Assembly (NCBI GenBank): GCA_023383815.1
Contig: JAHDYG010000010.1
Span: 61,521 to 125,520, forward strand
Length of the DNA: 64,000 nucleotides
Direction: 5' to 3'
Source of the DNA: Rhodocyclaceae bacterium
GTDB taxonomy: Bacteria > Pseudomonadota > Gammaproteobacteria > Burkholderiales > Rhodocyclaceae
Under the pieces are notes generated by a model. The model saw nothing but the letters and a program-made list of their open reading frames with translations. It ran no database searches and had not been told where the DNA came from. Made by a program: the position numbers and the translations under genes. Below, one piece after another: positions 19,067 through 27,860 of this stretch (positions are counted from its first letter, which is position 1; the number at the start of each line of letters is the position of its first letter).

Positions 19067-20022
19067 TGCGATCTCCCCATCGGCAGCGCCACACGTGCCG
19101 CTCCAGCCTCACCAAACAGCAGCGCCGTGCCATCCTTCAGCGCCATCACGTCCGACAGCACCCGGTTGCTTCCGGTGGCGACCGGCTCGAAGGAGTGCCC
19201 GCCGTCCACGCTTGCCAGCATCACCCCGTTCTGGCCGACGAGGGTGATCAGACCACCTGAAAATCCATGCCCCCCGAACAGCGAAGACTCGACGTCGGTC
19301 CCGACTTCCGACCAGCTGGCACCCCGGTCCGCCGAACGGAAGACGTGTCCCCGCATGCCGAAGGCGAGCACCTCATCGCGCGTCAGTGCCAGCACCCCGA
19401 AGTAGGATCCCTTGTACGGAGCCGGCAGGCGCTCCCAGCCGTTTCCACCATCGTCGGAGCGCAACAAGGTGCCCGCCTCGCCAACGATATAGAGAGGGCC
19501 GTCCGCAAGCCCATGCACGGCATTCAGATGCCAGTCGTCCTCGGAGACGGATCGCGCCTCCCAGGTCAGACCGCCATCCTCGCTTGCCATGAACCTTCCG
19601 TAGGCCCCCACCGCGAAGCCGCGGCCGTCCGGACCGAACCAGACATCGAGCAGCGGCGTCCGCTCCTCGGGCGCGCTCGCGACCAGGGTCCACGACGCTC
19701 CAGCATCCTCGGTACGCAGGATCACTGCATCGTGGCCGACCGCCACACCGCTTCGCCCGTCGATGAAACTGACCGCCGTGAGGGTCGCTTCGGTCGGACT
19801 GTCCACCGCGCGCCAGCGTTGTCCCGCGTCATCCGAGACGAAGATCCGCCCACGCTCGCCTACACTGACCAGACGCTCGCCCGCTTGCGCCGCATCCAGC
19901 GCGAGTAGCGTATCGAGGCGGATCTCGGTGGCCGGCAGCGGCGCACCACGTCGCGGCGAGAACGTGAAGGTCACGGCAGCCGCCACGAACACGACAAAGA
20001 GGATTCCGATGGCTCTGTTCAT
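19063..20022 (-). CDS. YCF48/BNR-repeat beta-propeller protein
   Basis: 319 residues. An N-terminal hydrophobic segment (IGILFVVFVAAAVTFTF) acts as signal or anchor, then repeated blades with SxDxGxxW-type (BNR) motifs: VSDDAGQRWRAV, RTEDAGASWTLV, ASEDGGLTWEAR, RSDDGGNGWERL, RSADRGASWSEV, ASVDGGHSFEPV, six in all. Such YCF48-related propellers are commonly found beside MMPL, DUF1329 and DUF1302 genes. Probable periplasmic scaffold; no catalytic function is visible. Translationally coupled to the MMPL gene. Confidence 0.85.
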   Translation of the reverse strand: MNRAIGILFVVFVAAAVTFTFSPRRGAPLPATEIRLDTLLALDAAQAGERLVSVGERGRIFVSDDAGQRWRAVDSPTEATLTAVSFIDGRSGVAVGHDAVILRTEDAGASWTLVASAPEERTPLLDVWFGPDGRGFAVGAYGRFMASEDGGLTWEARSVSEDDWHLNAVHGLADGPLYIVGEAGTLLRSDDGGNGWERLPAPYKGSYFGVLALTRDEVLAFGMRGHVFRSADRGASWSEVGTDVESSLFGGHGFSGGLITLVGQNGVMLASVDGGHSFEPVATGSNRVLSDVMALKDGTALLFGEAGAARVALPMGRSQ

Positions 20023-20153
20023 GGGCGATCATCTTCAGAAAGTACGCGCCACGCCGTCGCCGGCCAGTCAGGCCGGGTGAGATGCGCGCGCAGACCGAGC
20101 CCCGCCCTGCCGGCAAGAATCACCAGCATGGCAGGACGTCGGGTGGGTTCGAA

Positions 20154-20181
20154 GCCCCCACACCCGAACGGGTGCGGGGGC
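20154..20181. terminator. Intercistronic hairpin between DUF1329 and YCF48 genes
   Basis: GCCCCC-A-CACCCG, loop AA, CGGGTG-C-GGGGGC: a 13-bp stem with a single A.C mismatch. No U-run follows on either strand, so it may act as a partial terminator or an mRNA stabiliser within the operon. Confidence 0.5.
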
Positions 20182-20201
20182 GGGTCGCGCAGCAATGCGC
20201 C

Positions 20202-21542
20202 TCAGCGCGTGCCGGCGCCTCTCAGACCCGCCGGCGTGAAGCGCGCCGAACGCGGATCGATCTTGTCGTAGACCTTCGCTTCATCGTTGCGAAGTCCCAT
20301 CGCGATGTAGCGCCCGGACTGCAGGTCATGATGGACTTCCAGGCTGGGATACAGCATCGGGATGTCGTACCAGTTGATCGTGTGCAATTCGGACACGCGC
20401 CACAACTGATCACGCGCATCGTACTTATCCACCGCCAGAACCGACCACGAATCCTCGTCGAGATAGAAAGTCCGACGCTTGTAGATGTGGCTCGTGCCTT
20501 CCTTGAGCTTCGCATCCACCACCCACACGCGGTGCAGTTCATAGCGCGCATGGTCAGGATTCAGATGTCCGGCCTGCAGGACGTCCTTCATCGACACCGT
20601 GTTCCCAACCAGCTTGTAGGCGTTGTAGGGCACGAAGATCTCGCGCTTTCCCACCAGCTCCCACTCGTAACGGTCGATCGAGCCGTTGTACATATCGAAA
20701 TCGTCGTTCGTGCGCAAGCCGTCGGCCGCCGTACCCGGGTTGTCGTAAGCGACGTTCGGTGCGAGCCGCACGCGCCGCTGACCCGGGTTGTAGGTCCAGG
20801 CCTGGCGCGAGTCGAGGAACTCATGCACGAGCAGGATCTGGCCAGCCAGCCGCGCGGGAGCGGTCACGGTCTGAAGGAAATTGAAGAGCTTGTTCCCCTC
20901 GATCTGATCCGCCGACTTGCTCAGGCTGCCGTAGTGGAAGTCGTACTCGTACTCGAAGCGCACCGGGGTGTAGGCGCCGTCACGCGTCACGGCTGCCTGG
21001 CTCCAGTTCATCGCATAGGATTCGCCACGATAGCGCGCGAGGTGGTTCCAGATCGCCTCCATGCCATTCTTCGGAACCGGGAACGGAATCCCGCCCGTCG
21101 TCCCGGCGATCGTGCGGCCGTTGTCCACCAGGGATGCACGGGTCGCATTGGCAATGGTCTGCTCATAGTGCCCCTGCGGGAACGCGGCGCTGCGGCGCGT
21201 CGGATAGACGTTCAGCTTCCAGGTCGGATACTGCTTGAGCATCGCAACCTGTCCGGGCGTGAGACGGTCCTTGTAGGTTTCGACGTTGTTCGCGTCGATG
21301 ACAAACATCGGCTTGTCGGCAGCGAACGGATCCGCGTAGTGCGCCCCCTCGACGTGGCCGGCAGGCGCCTTGGTAAGGCCGCCGTCCCAGGCCGGGATGG
21401 TGCCCGACGCGTTGGCTTTGACCTCGGCGCCCATTGGCGTGAGGCTGCGGCCAAGTTCAGCCGCGGGCGCTTGTGCGTGGGCCGATGAAACCGAGAACAT
21501 CAGCGCCACTGCAGCGCCGAGAACGGAAAGGGTCTTGCTCAT
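20202..21542 (-). CDS. DUF1329 family periplasmic protein
   Basis: 446 residues with a classical signal peptide (VLGAAVALMFSVSSAHAQA, cleavage near residue 23). The remainder has the DUF1329 pattern, including the LTPMGAEVKANASGTIPAWDGG opening and late motifs such as RRTFYLDEDSWSVLAVDKYD. Known structural relatives have a LolA/LolB-like lipid-carrier fold, so a periplasmic lipid-binding role is plausible. It follows the DUF1302 gene by 27 bases, the usual pairing. Confidence 0.85.
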   Translation of the reverse strand: MSKTLSVLGAAVALMFSVSSAHAQAPAAELGRSLTPMGAEVKANASGTIPAWDGGLTKAPAGHVEGAHYADPFAADKPMFVIDANNVETYKDRLTPGQVAMLKQYPTWKLNVYPTRRSAAFPQGHYEQTIANATRASLVDNGRTIAGTTGGIPFPVPKNGMEAIWNHLARYRGESYAMNWSQAAVTRDGAYTPVRFEYEYDFHYGSLSKSADQIEGNKLFNFLQTVTAPARLAGQILLVHEFLDSRQAWTYNPGQRRVRLAPNVAYDNPGTAADGLRTNDDFDMYNGSIDRYEWELVGKREIFVPYNAYKLVGNTVSMKDVLQAGHLNPDHARYELHRVWVVDAKLKEGTSHIYKRRTFYLDEDSWSVLAVDKYDARDQLWRVSELHTINWYDIPMLYPSLEVHHDLQSGRYIAMGLRNDEAKVYDKIDPRSARFTPAGLRGAGTR

Positions 21543-21569
21543 TTTCGATGTCTCCTGAGGTCGGCGGGG

Positions 21570-23628
21570 TCAGAACGAGTAGCTCACGCTCACCGCGAGG
21601 AAGTCGCGGTCCTTGAGCGGATTGGTGTGGCTCGCATAGCTCGCCGACTGGCCGACCGGGAAGCCTGCGGCCGGGCTGCTCACGGGGTCGACCCCCTTGA
21701 TCTTGCGGCCGCCGAAGTACGAGGTGTAGGAGATGTCGGCCTGCCAGGTCTGACGGAGATTGAATCCGACTCCGATGGTCAACGCCTTGGCTCCTTCGTT
21801 GAAGGTCGGGCTGCGGCCGTCAACGTCGTGCGAGAAGGCGATGCGCGGCGAAACGGTCGCAGCGCCGATCGCATTCGGGTAGTCGAGACGACCGACCACG
21901 CGATAGCCCCAGGAGTCCTTCGTCATGAAGCAGCCCGACGAGGTCGAACCAAATGCCGACGTCGTCGAGGAACCGACCTGCGGCAGATGGCAACCGGCCG
22001 CCGCAAACTTCGTGTTCGACGGCAGCGACAGATGGGTGTAGCCCACCTCACCGACCATCACGAACTGCTCGGCACCGAAGGTCGGCCCGAACGCTTTCGT
22101 GGCGGTGACCTGCAGCTGCTGCATCTTCACCCGGCGATAGCCGGAGATCTCGGTTCCGTAGGGAACGCTGGCGGCTGCCACGGGGTTCGTACCGGTGAGC
22201 TGGTTGCCGATGCCGAGCGCTGCGCCGAGCAGTTCGGCCGACGGCAACTGCAGCGGCTGATTGCTGCGATACGAGTACTCGCCCTGCAGCGCGATGCCGG
22301 CCGGACCTTCGGTGCTGAAGCTGATCCCGTACAGCTTGATGTTCTTCGGGTATTCGACGAAGTAGGAACCCGCTCCGCCGCGCGCCGCGGCTGCAGCACA
22401 CGCGGCGTTGGTCGCATTGAGTGCCGAGAGCGAGGTGGCGTTCGCGACGCCGCCCACGATCGGCGCGAGCGCGGCGATGTTGGCCGCCGAGTGCAGGGCG
22501 CCGAAGGTGGGAATATCGAGTGCCGTGCACGCAGGCATTCCGGTCGCAAAGGCCGGAACCCCTGCCGCCGTGAGGGCGCCGGCCTGCTGTGCGGACAGGT
22601 TGTTCGAGATCGTGCCTGCAGCCGTGATGCCACCGCGATAGCCCGACACGATCGGAGTCCGGCTGTGGTAGTTGGCATGGAAGAAGCCGAACTCGGTGGA
22701 ATTGAGTTCCGGGAAGAAGGCCCGCAGCGCGATGCCGTACTCATCGCCACCACCCGGCTTGCGATCCTTCGTGCGTGGCGCCCAGAGACGTGCGTTGGAG
22801 TTGAGCGGGAAGATGCCCGCCGCCTCGTTGATGTCGTTGCGACGCCCGAACCCGGTGTAGGCAATCTCGCCGCCCTTGCCGGCAAAGTCGTTGGTACTGA
22901 AGAAGGTTCCGGTCGGATCGATCTTCGTCTTTTCCCACTCGGCCATCCAGACCGCTTCGACCGAAACGTTGTCGGTGATGTCCTGAGAGGCCCACAACAT
23001 GTTCGTGGGAATCAGGCCTTCCTTCAGCTCGGAGCCCGGTGCCCGCAGGCGGCTGACGTTGACCGGGTTGAGCACGTTGATCCCGTTGAGAATGAAGGTG
23101 CTCTCACCCCAGCTCACCACCTGCTTGCCGAGTCTCAGGTTCAGGTTGCGTTCGCCCAGATCGAATGCCACGCACGTAGGCATCGAGAATCTCGGCGCCG
23201 CGCCCGATTTCCTTGCGGGCGCTGCGGCTCAAGCTACCCTTGCTCATCGCCGCTTCATCGTAGAAATACGACGCACGGACGAACGCGCCGTAGTTGCGGT
23301 ACTTCAGCTCGAGATCATGCGTTGCCTTGACCGTAGCAGACACGAGTTCGCCGGACTTGTACTTGAGGTTGCCGTCGTCGGAGTTCGGATCGCGCGCAGT
23401 CCCGCCGTTGGTGATGCCGATCAGGGATTTCTCGCGTCCTTCCATCCTCCACAGGCCGCCCACGGATACGGTCGTGTCGAAGCTGCCGGTCACTTCTCCG
23501 CTCTCGCTCGCAAACTCGAACGCGTTCGCCGTGCCCGCGCTGCCAAGCGCGAGCAGGATGGATGCGCTCAGCGCGCTCAGTGCCAATGCCGGCCTTGGCG
23601 CGCCGGAACTCCTGCAGTGCTGTTTCAT
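21570..23628 (-). pseudogene. DUF1302 outer-membrane protein gene, interrupted by a frameshift
   Basis: The N-terminal part (from ATG 23628, MKQHCRSSG) has a signal peptide and reads through ILDAYVRG near 23172. The family continuation (AFDLGERNLNLRLGKQVVSWGEST) is in another frame and runs to SVSYSF at 21570, a C-terminal Phe typical of outer-membrane beta-barrels. Two bases are missing, or one is extra, near 23165-23178. The joined protein would be about 685 residues. Either the gene is disrupted or the sequence has an error here. Two ORFs result: 23104-23628 and 21570 to about 23183. DUF1302 proteins are predicted outer-membrane porin-like barrels. Confidence 0.8.
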
Positions 23629-23821
23629 GCAAACTCCTCCTCCAGTGATGCCGGGCCTGTCCGGCGGACGGGTGACTAGGCGGTTGTTCTTGTTCGGTTC
23701 TCGCGCACGGCGCCACAAATGCTAACAGCGGCGCGACCCGATCTGCGGGGGCGATCCCGCCCCTGTTGCCGAATTGCGACGCTGCTGCCGGAACGCCGGC
23801 CCAAAGGCCGAGACCGAATCT

Positions 23822-23843
23822 GATTCAAACGTTTGTTTGAATG
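23822..23843. promoter_or_regulatory. TetR operator upstream of DUF1302 (site 2)
   Basis: GATTCAAAC-GTTT-GTTTGAATG matches 18 of 22 positions of the perfect palindrome in front of tetR and keeps both ATTCAAAC/GTTTGAAT arms. It lies 194 bases upstream of the DUF1302 start in a 353-base gap that holds no gene. The rest of the gap shows only an AT-rich stretch next to the operator. Confidence 0.75.
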
Positions 23844-23981
23844 TTACGTTTTATTTTCCCCATGTCAACAGGATTCCCGGAAAAACCACAACGACTTCAA
23901 GGCATGCGCGGGAAACCGGATGGCCGGCGCCCCTCGACCCACGAGCACGACCTGGCGGCGGTTGCGAGGTCCGCTCCGGAT

Positions 23982-25277
23982 TCAGAGAAAGAGCGCGCTG
24001 CAGATCACTACGGCAGCAATCACCGCGACGACATCCGCCGTAAGGGCGGCCGCGAGCGTATGACGCAGGCGCCGGACCTGTACGGCACCGAAGTACACAG
24101 CGAGCACGTAGAAGGTCGTTTCGGTGGACCCCTGCAGCGTCGTCACGAGGTAGCCGACGTAGCTGTCCGGTCCGATCGCCGGATCATTGATGATCGAGGC
24201 CATCACGCCGTAGGCTCCGGAACCCGAGAGCGGACGCAGCAGCGCCATCGGCAGCGCCTCGGCCGGGAGGTTGAACTTCGCGGTCAGTCCACCGAGCAGA
24301 TCGACCATCACATCCATCGCACCGCTCGCGCGGAACATCCCGACCGCGACCAGGATCGCCACGAGGTAGGGGATGATGCGCAGCGCGACCTGGAAGCCGT
24401 CCTTCGCCCCTTCGACGAACACCTCGTAGATCCGCACACCACGCAACGCTCCGAAGAGCAGGAAACCCAGCATCAGAACGGGAATGATCCATGGCGAGAT
24501 CGCCCGGCCCCACACGATGGTCACCGGGATCATCGCGATGATCGTGGCAAGCGCCAGCCACGAAACCCAGACCGGATAACCGCCGGCATCTGGCGGCAGC
24601 GCCTCGCGCTGCGGATCGTCACACACCCAAGGTCGATCGAGGCTCGCGGCAGCGGGGTCCGGAGGAGGCAAGGGCGCAAAGCGCCGGTACAGCATCGCCG
24701 CACAGATTGCCGCGATCGTCGCGCAGACGGTCGCAAACAAGGTGGTCGGGAGAATCGCGGCCGGATCCGCCGAACCGGCCGCCGCCCGGATCGCGATCAC
24801 GCCGGTCGGCAGCAGCGTGATGCTCGACGTATTGATCGCGAGGAACATCGCCATCGAATCGGTTGCGGTGCCGGGTCGGGTGTTGAGCTTGTCGAGCTCC
24901 TGCATCGCGCGAATGCCGAACGGTGTCGCGGCGTTGCCCAATCCGAGCGCATTGGCCGACAGGTTGAGGATCATCGCACCCATCGCCGGGTGATCAGGCG
25001 GAACCTCGGGAAACAGGCGCGTCATCAGGGGGCGGATGAGCCGTGCAATGATCGTCAGCATGCCGCCCGCCTCGGCCACCTTCATGAGACCCAGAAACAG
25101 CGTCATCACCCCGACCAGGCCGAGCGCGAGTTCGACCGCGCCCGAAGCGGACGAGATCATGCCTGCAGACAGCGCCTCCATCGGCGACTGCACGCCTTCG
25201 GCCGGAACATGGGCAAGCTCGCGTGCCGCAGCCGCGACAAACGCAATGACGACGATACCGAGGAAAATCCCGTTCAC
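23982..25277 (-). CDS. Nucleoside-recognition (Gate) domain membrane protein, SpmA-SpmB fusion
   Basis: About 431 residues if started at the GTG at 25277 (VNGIFLGIVVIAF). Two Gate/nucleoside-recognition halves are seen: NLSANALGLGNAATPFG in the first and RIIPYLVAILVAVGMFRASGAMD with SGSGAYGVMASIINDP in the second, matching Bacillus SpmA and SpmB joined in one chain as is common in proteobacteria. About eight or more membrane segments. Transport role is unproven. A longer frame reaches 25454 but overlaps the divergent gene and is unlikely. Confidence 0.8.
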   Translation of the reverse strand: MNGIFLGIVVIAFVAAAARELAHVPAEGVQSPMEALSAGMISSASGAVELALGLVGVMTLFLGLMKVAEAGGMLTIIARLIRPLMTRLFPEVPPDHPAMGAMILNLSANALGLGNAATPFGIRAMQELDKLNTRPGTATDSMAMFLAINTSSITLLPTGVIAIRAAAGSADPAAILPTTLFATVCATIAAICAAMLYRRFAPLPPPDPAAASLDRPWVCDDPQREALPPDAGGYPVWVSWLALATIIAMIPVTIVWGRAISPWIIPVLMLGFLLFGALRGVRIYEVFVEGAKDGFQVALRIIPYLVAILVAVGMFRASGAMDVMVDLLGGLTAKFNLPAEALPMALLRPLSGSGAYGVMASIINDPAIGPDSYVGYLVTTLQGSTETTFYVLAVYFGAVQVRRLRHTLAAALTADVVAVIAAVVICSALFL

Positions 25278-25360
25278 GAAGCGGCCTGTACTTCGGCGAG
25301 CCTGGCCGTGAGGTATGCTTGAAGCGCTTCGGGACCCAGACCCTGACCGGGAGACCCACC

Positions 25361-25840
25361 ATGAGCGAAAACCGCCTTCCTGCGCACCTCCCCCACCGCC
25401 GGGAACCACGGCTCCTTGGTCTGTACGTCTTCGCGCTCGCCGCCCTCGTCGCACTGGCGAGCGCCTGTGGTCGCGACGATCCGCTCGCCGGACTCGAGGC
25501 CGCCGTCCAGCAGTTGCAGGACGAACTGGAAGGCAAGAAGACCTCCAGCGTCGTCGACCTTCTGCATCCGGAGTTCAGCGCCCGCGAAGGACTCGACCGC
25601 GAGTGGGCACGGCGCACGATGACCGGGCTCTTCTTGCGCCACCGCAATGTGCGCATCGTCGCGCTCAAGCGCGAGAACCGGCTCGACACCCACCTGCGCG
25701 ACGTCGGCCACACCGAAGCGACGGTCGTGCTGACCGGCGCGGAGGGCCTGATACCGGACCGCGCCTCGGATTACCGGGTCACGCTGGAATGGCGGCGCGA
25801 CGGCGGCGAGTGGAAGCTCTACCGCCTCGACTGGCAATAG
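25361..25840 (+). CDS. Small putative lipoprotein or exported protein
   Basis: 159 residues from the ATG at 25361 (MSENRLPAHL). A hydrophobic stretch (LLGLYVFALAALVALASAC) ends at a cysteine that may be lipidated, although the lipobox (ASAC) is not ideal. The rest resembles an NTF2-like small fold: a QLQDELEGKK helix, then strands ending VTLEWRRDGGEWKLYRLDWQ. No specific function recognised. Divergent from the SpmAB-like gene by 83 bases. Confidence 0.7.
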   Translation: MSENRLPAHLPHRREPRLLGLYVFALAALVALASACGRDDPLAGLEAAVQQLQDELEGKKTSSVVDLLHPEFSAREGLDREWARRTMTGLFLRHRNVRIVALKRENRLDTHLRDVGHTEATVVLTGAEGLIPDRASDYRVTLEWRRDGGEWKLYRLDWQ

Positions 25841-25883
25841 CAAGGGTCCGGCTCCCGCCAGCACGTCCGGAACGCCCCGGCCC

Positions 25884-26378
25884 TTACTCTTCGAGCAGGC
25901 TGCGCAACATCCAGGCGGTCTTCTCGTGCACTTCCAGGCGTTGGGTCAGCAGATCGGCCGTCGGCTGATCGTTGGCCTTCTCGACGAGTGCGAACAACTT
26001 GCGCGCAGTCCGCGCCGTCGCCTCCTGGGCAGCCACCAGGTGACGGATCATGTCGGTCGCCTTCGGCACGCCCTCCACCTCCTCGATCGAGGCCAGGCGC
26101 ACGAATTCCTTGTAGGTGCCCGGCGCGGGATGACCGAGCGCGCGGATGCGTTCGGCGATCATGTCGAGTGCGTTCCATTGCTCGGTGTACTGCCCCATGA
26201 ACATGAGGTGCAGCGTATTGAACATCGGCCCCGTTACGTTCCAGTGGAAGTTGTGGGTCATCAGGTAGAGGGTGTAGCTGTCGGCAAGCAGGCCGGACAG
26301 ACCTTCCGCGATGCGCGCGCGGTCGGCGGCGGATATCCCGATGTCGATCCCCGGGGAGGCGCTTTTCTTGGCTTTCAT
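25884..26378 (-). CDS. dps: Dps family ferritin-like protein
   Basis: 164 residues. The Dps ferroxidase signature is clear: YLMTHNFHWNVTGPMFNTLH followed by YTEQWNALDMIAERIRALG, which supply the His, Asp and Glu ligands at the dimer interface. The C-terminal helix ends KTAWMLRSLLEE. It stores iron and protects DNA from peroxide as a 12-mer. Monocistronic, with a hairpin some 80 bases upstream of its start. Confidence 0.92.
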   Translation of the reverse strand: MKAKKSASPGIDIGISAADRARIAEGLSGLLADSYTLYLMTHNFHWNVTGPMFNTLHLMFMGQYTEQWNALDMIAERIRALGHPAPGTYKEFVRLASIEEVEGVPKATDMIRHLVAAQEATARTARKLFALVEKANDQPTADLLTQRLEVHEKTAWMLRSLLEE

Positions 26379-26460
26379 GTCAACTCCGTTCAGATGATGA
26401 GACAGGCACTCCCGGGGTCGTCACAGCAACGAACCTGGGAGGACGATGCAGCGCCCTATC

Positions 26461-26487
26461 CTACCCGCTCGCTTCGCATGCGGGTAG
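26461..26487. repeat. Inverted repeat between dps and the DUF420 gene
   Basis: CTACCCGC, an 11-base loop, GCGGGTAG. An 8-bp perfect stem in the divergent dps/DUF420 gap (26379-26597). It may be a small hairpin or an operator; nothing else is recognisable in the gap. Confidence 0.4.
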
Positions 26488-26597
26488 TGACCCGAATCAA
26501 GGCACTGGAACGAAGGGCGCCACAGGTCTACCATCGGTTGCGCCAACCCCCGACGAACCCGACCATTCCAGATCCGGCTCCGACCCGGACAAGACTC

Positions 26598-27020
26598 ATG
26601 GACACCGCGAACACGCTCCCACATCTGAACGCCTTGCTCAACGCCATCACCATCGTCCTGTTGATCGCCGCCTGGCGGCTCATCCGCCGTGGCCGTGTCG
26701 CTGCGCACCGGGCCACGATGCTCGGTGCAATCGGCGTGTCAGCCGTGTTCCTGGCGTCGTATCTGGTCTACCATTTTTCCGCGCCGATCTTCGTGTTCCG
26801 TGGCGAAGGCATCGTACGGCCGGTCTACTATGCGTTCCTGATCAGCCACGTCGTGCTTGCCGCGATCGCTACCCCGATGATCCTCGCCACTGCCTGGCGC
26901 GGCCTGCGCTACGGCGATGCACGGCACCGCGTCCTTGCCCGCTGGACCTGGCCGTTGTGGATGTACGTCTCGGCCTCCGGCGTGCTGGTCTATGTGCTGC
27001 TGTACCACATCTATGTCTGA
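26598..27020 (+). CDS. DUF420 family membrane protein
   Basis: 140 residues with four or five hydrophobic helices. Typical DUF420 features: LPHLNALLNAITIVLLIAAW, then HRATMLGAI, SYLVYHF, a VYYAFLISHVVLAAIATPMILATAW block, and H..RARWTWPLWMYVSASGV. Relatives (CtaM in Gram-positives) assist cytochrome oxidase assembly. Followed 13 bases later by a small receiver-like gene. Confidence 0.85.
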   Translation: MDTANTLPHLNALLNAITIVLLIAAWRLIRRGRVAAHRATMLGAIGVSAVFLASYLVYHFSAPIFVFRGEGIVRPVYYAFLISHVVLAAIATPMILATAWRGLRYGDARHRVLARWTWPLWMYVSASGVLVYVLLYHIYV

Positions 27021-27033
27021 ATGGAAGGAAGCG

Positions 27034-27351
27034 ATGAAGATCCAGCTCTGGTGCGATGACCTGACCACCCGATTCCGCCTCGAAGCGCGATGGACCGAAG
27101 CCGGCGCGACGATGCTCAAGAAGTCCGCGACCGAGGATCCCGACTGTGTCGTGATCGACCTGCGGGGGCGCCGCGCGCTCGAACACATCGCACGACTGCG
27201 GGCCGAACGCCCTGCGGTGGACATCGTCGCGTTCGCCGCCGAGTTCGACGCCGAACTCTTTGACGCCGCACACGCCGCTGGCGCAAACGACGTTGCGGCA
27301 CACGGCTCGATTGCCGAGCGGATCACCCGCCGCATGCCGCGCTGCGCATAG
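27034..27351 (+). CDS. Small response-regulator-receiver-like protein
   Basis: 105 residues, ATG at 27034 with GGAAG upstream. The order of strands and helices resembles a CheY-like domain (CVVIDLRGRRALEHIARLRAERPAVDIVAFAAEFDAELFDAAHAAGANDVAAHGSI). The usual phospho-acceptor lies in VVIDLRG (Asp), but acidic residues expected near the N-terminus are replaced by CDD. No output domain. May be a degenerate stand-alone receiver; function unknown. Confidence 0.55.
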   Translation: MKIQLWCDDLTTRFRLEARWTEAGATMLKKSATEDPDCVVIDLRGRRALEHIARLRAERPAVDIVAFAAEFDAELFDAAHAAGANDVAAHGSIAERITRRMPRCA

Positions 27352-27536
27352 TCAGCGGCAGCGAGGATGGGCGCAGGCCGCATCGCCAGGGTTGCCGCTG
27401 ACCCCACCGTACCGCCTCCTCTCGATGACACAAACCTTGTGGCCCCGTGCGTGGCTGAAGGTATACTGCTGCGCCGACACCTCTGTACGCCCCAAGATCT
27501 GCGGCCGTGCGGCCCGAACGATGGAATAATGTCGCC

Positions 27537-27842
27537 ATGAACGATCCGCAACCGATTTCCCCGCGGCGCCGGCTCCAGGAACTGCTCGCCATTCCGGACA
27601 GCCAGCGTACCGACGCCGAATGGGATGAACTGAACGAGCTGGAGATTTCGCTTGCCCCCGGCAACCGGGAGGGCGCTCCGGATCCGAACCTGCGTCGCGG
27701 CTCGCCGTCCGGTGGCGGTGGCGGTGGTGGCGGAGGCGGAAGCAGTTCAGGCGGTGGCAACAAGCCGAAGGGCGGTGGCGCGCGCAAGCCTTTCAAGCGC
27801 CCCCAGCGGCGCACCCCGAAGCCCCCAGCCGGCCCGAGCTGA
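27537..27842 (+). CDS. Small basic protein with a polyglycine stretch
   Basis: 101 residues from the ATG at 27537. The first half (ISPRRRLQELLAIPDSQRTDAEWDELNELEI) is helical and acidic. The second half contains a run of ten glycines, more Gly/Ser, then a Lys/Arg/Pro-rich tail. Low-complexity codon pattern (GGT/GGC runs at 27712-27760). No family recognised; could bind nucleic acid through its basic tail. Confidence 0.55.
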   Translation: MNDPQPISPRRRLQELLAIPDSQRTDAEWDELNELEISLAPGNREGAPDPNLRRGSPSGGGGGGGGGGSSSGGGNKPKGGGARKPFKRPQRRTPKPPAGPS

Positions 27843-27860
27843 CGCAACGTCCGGGCCGAC

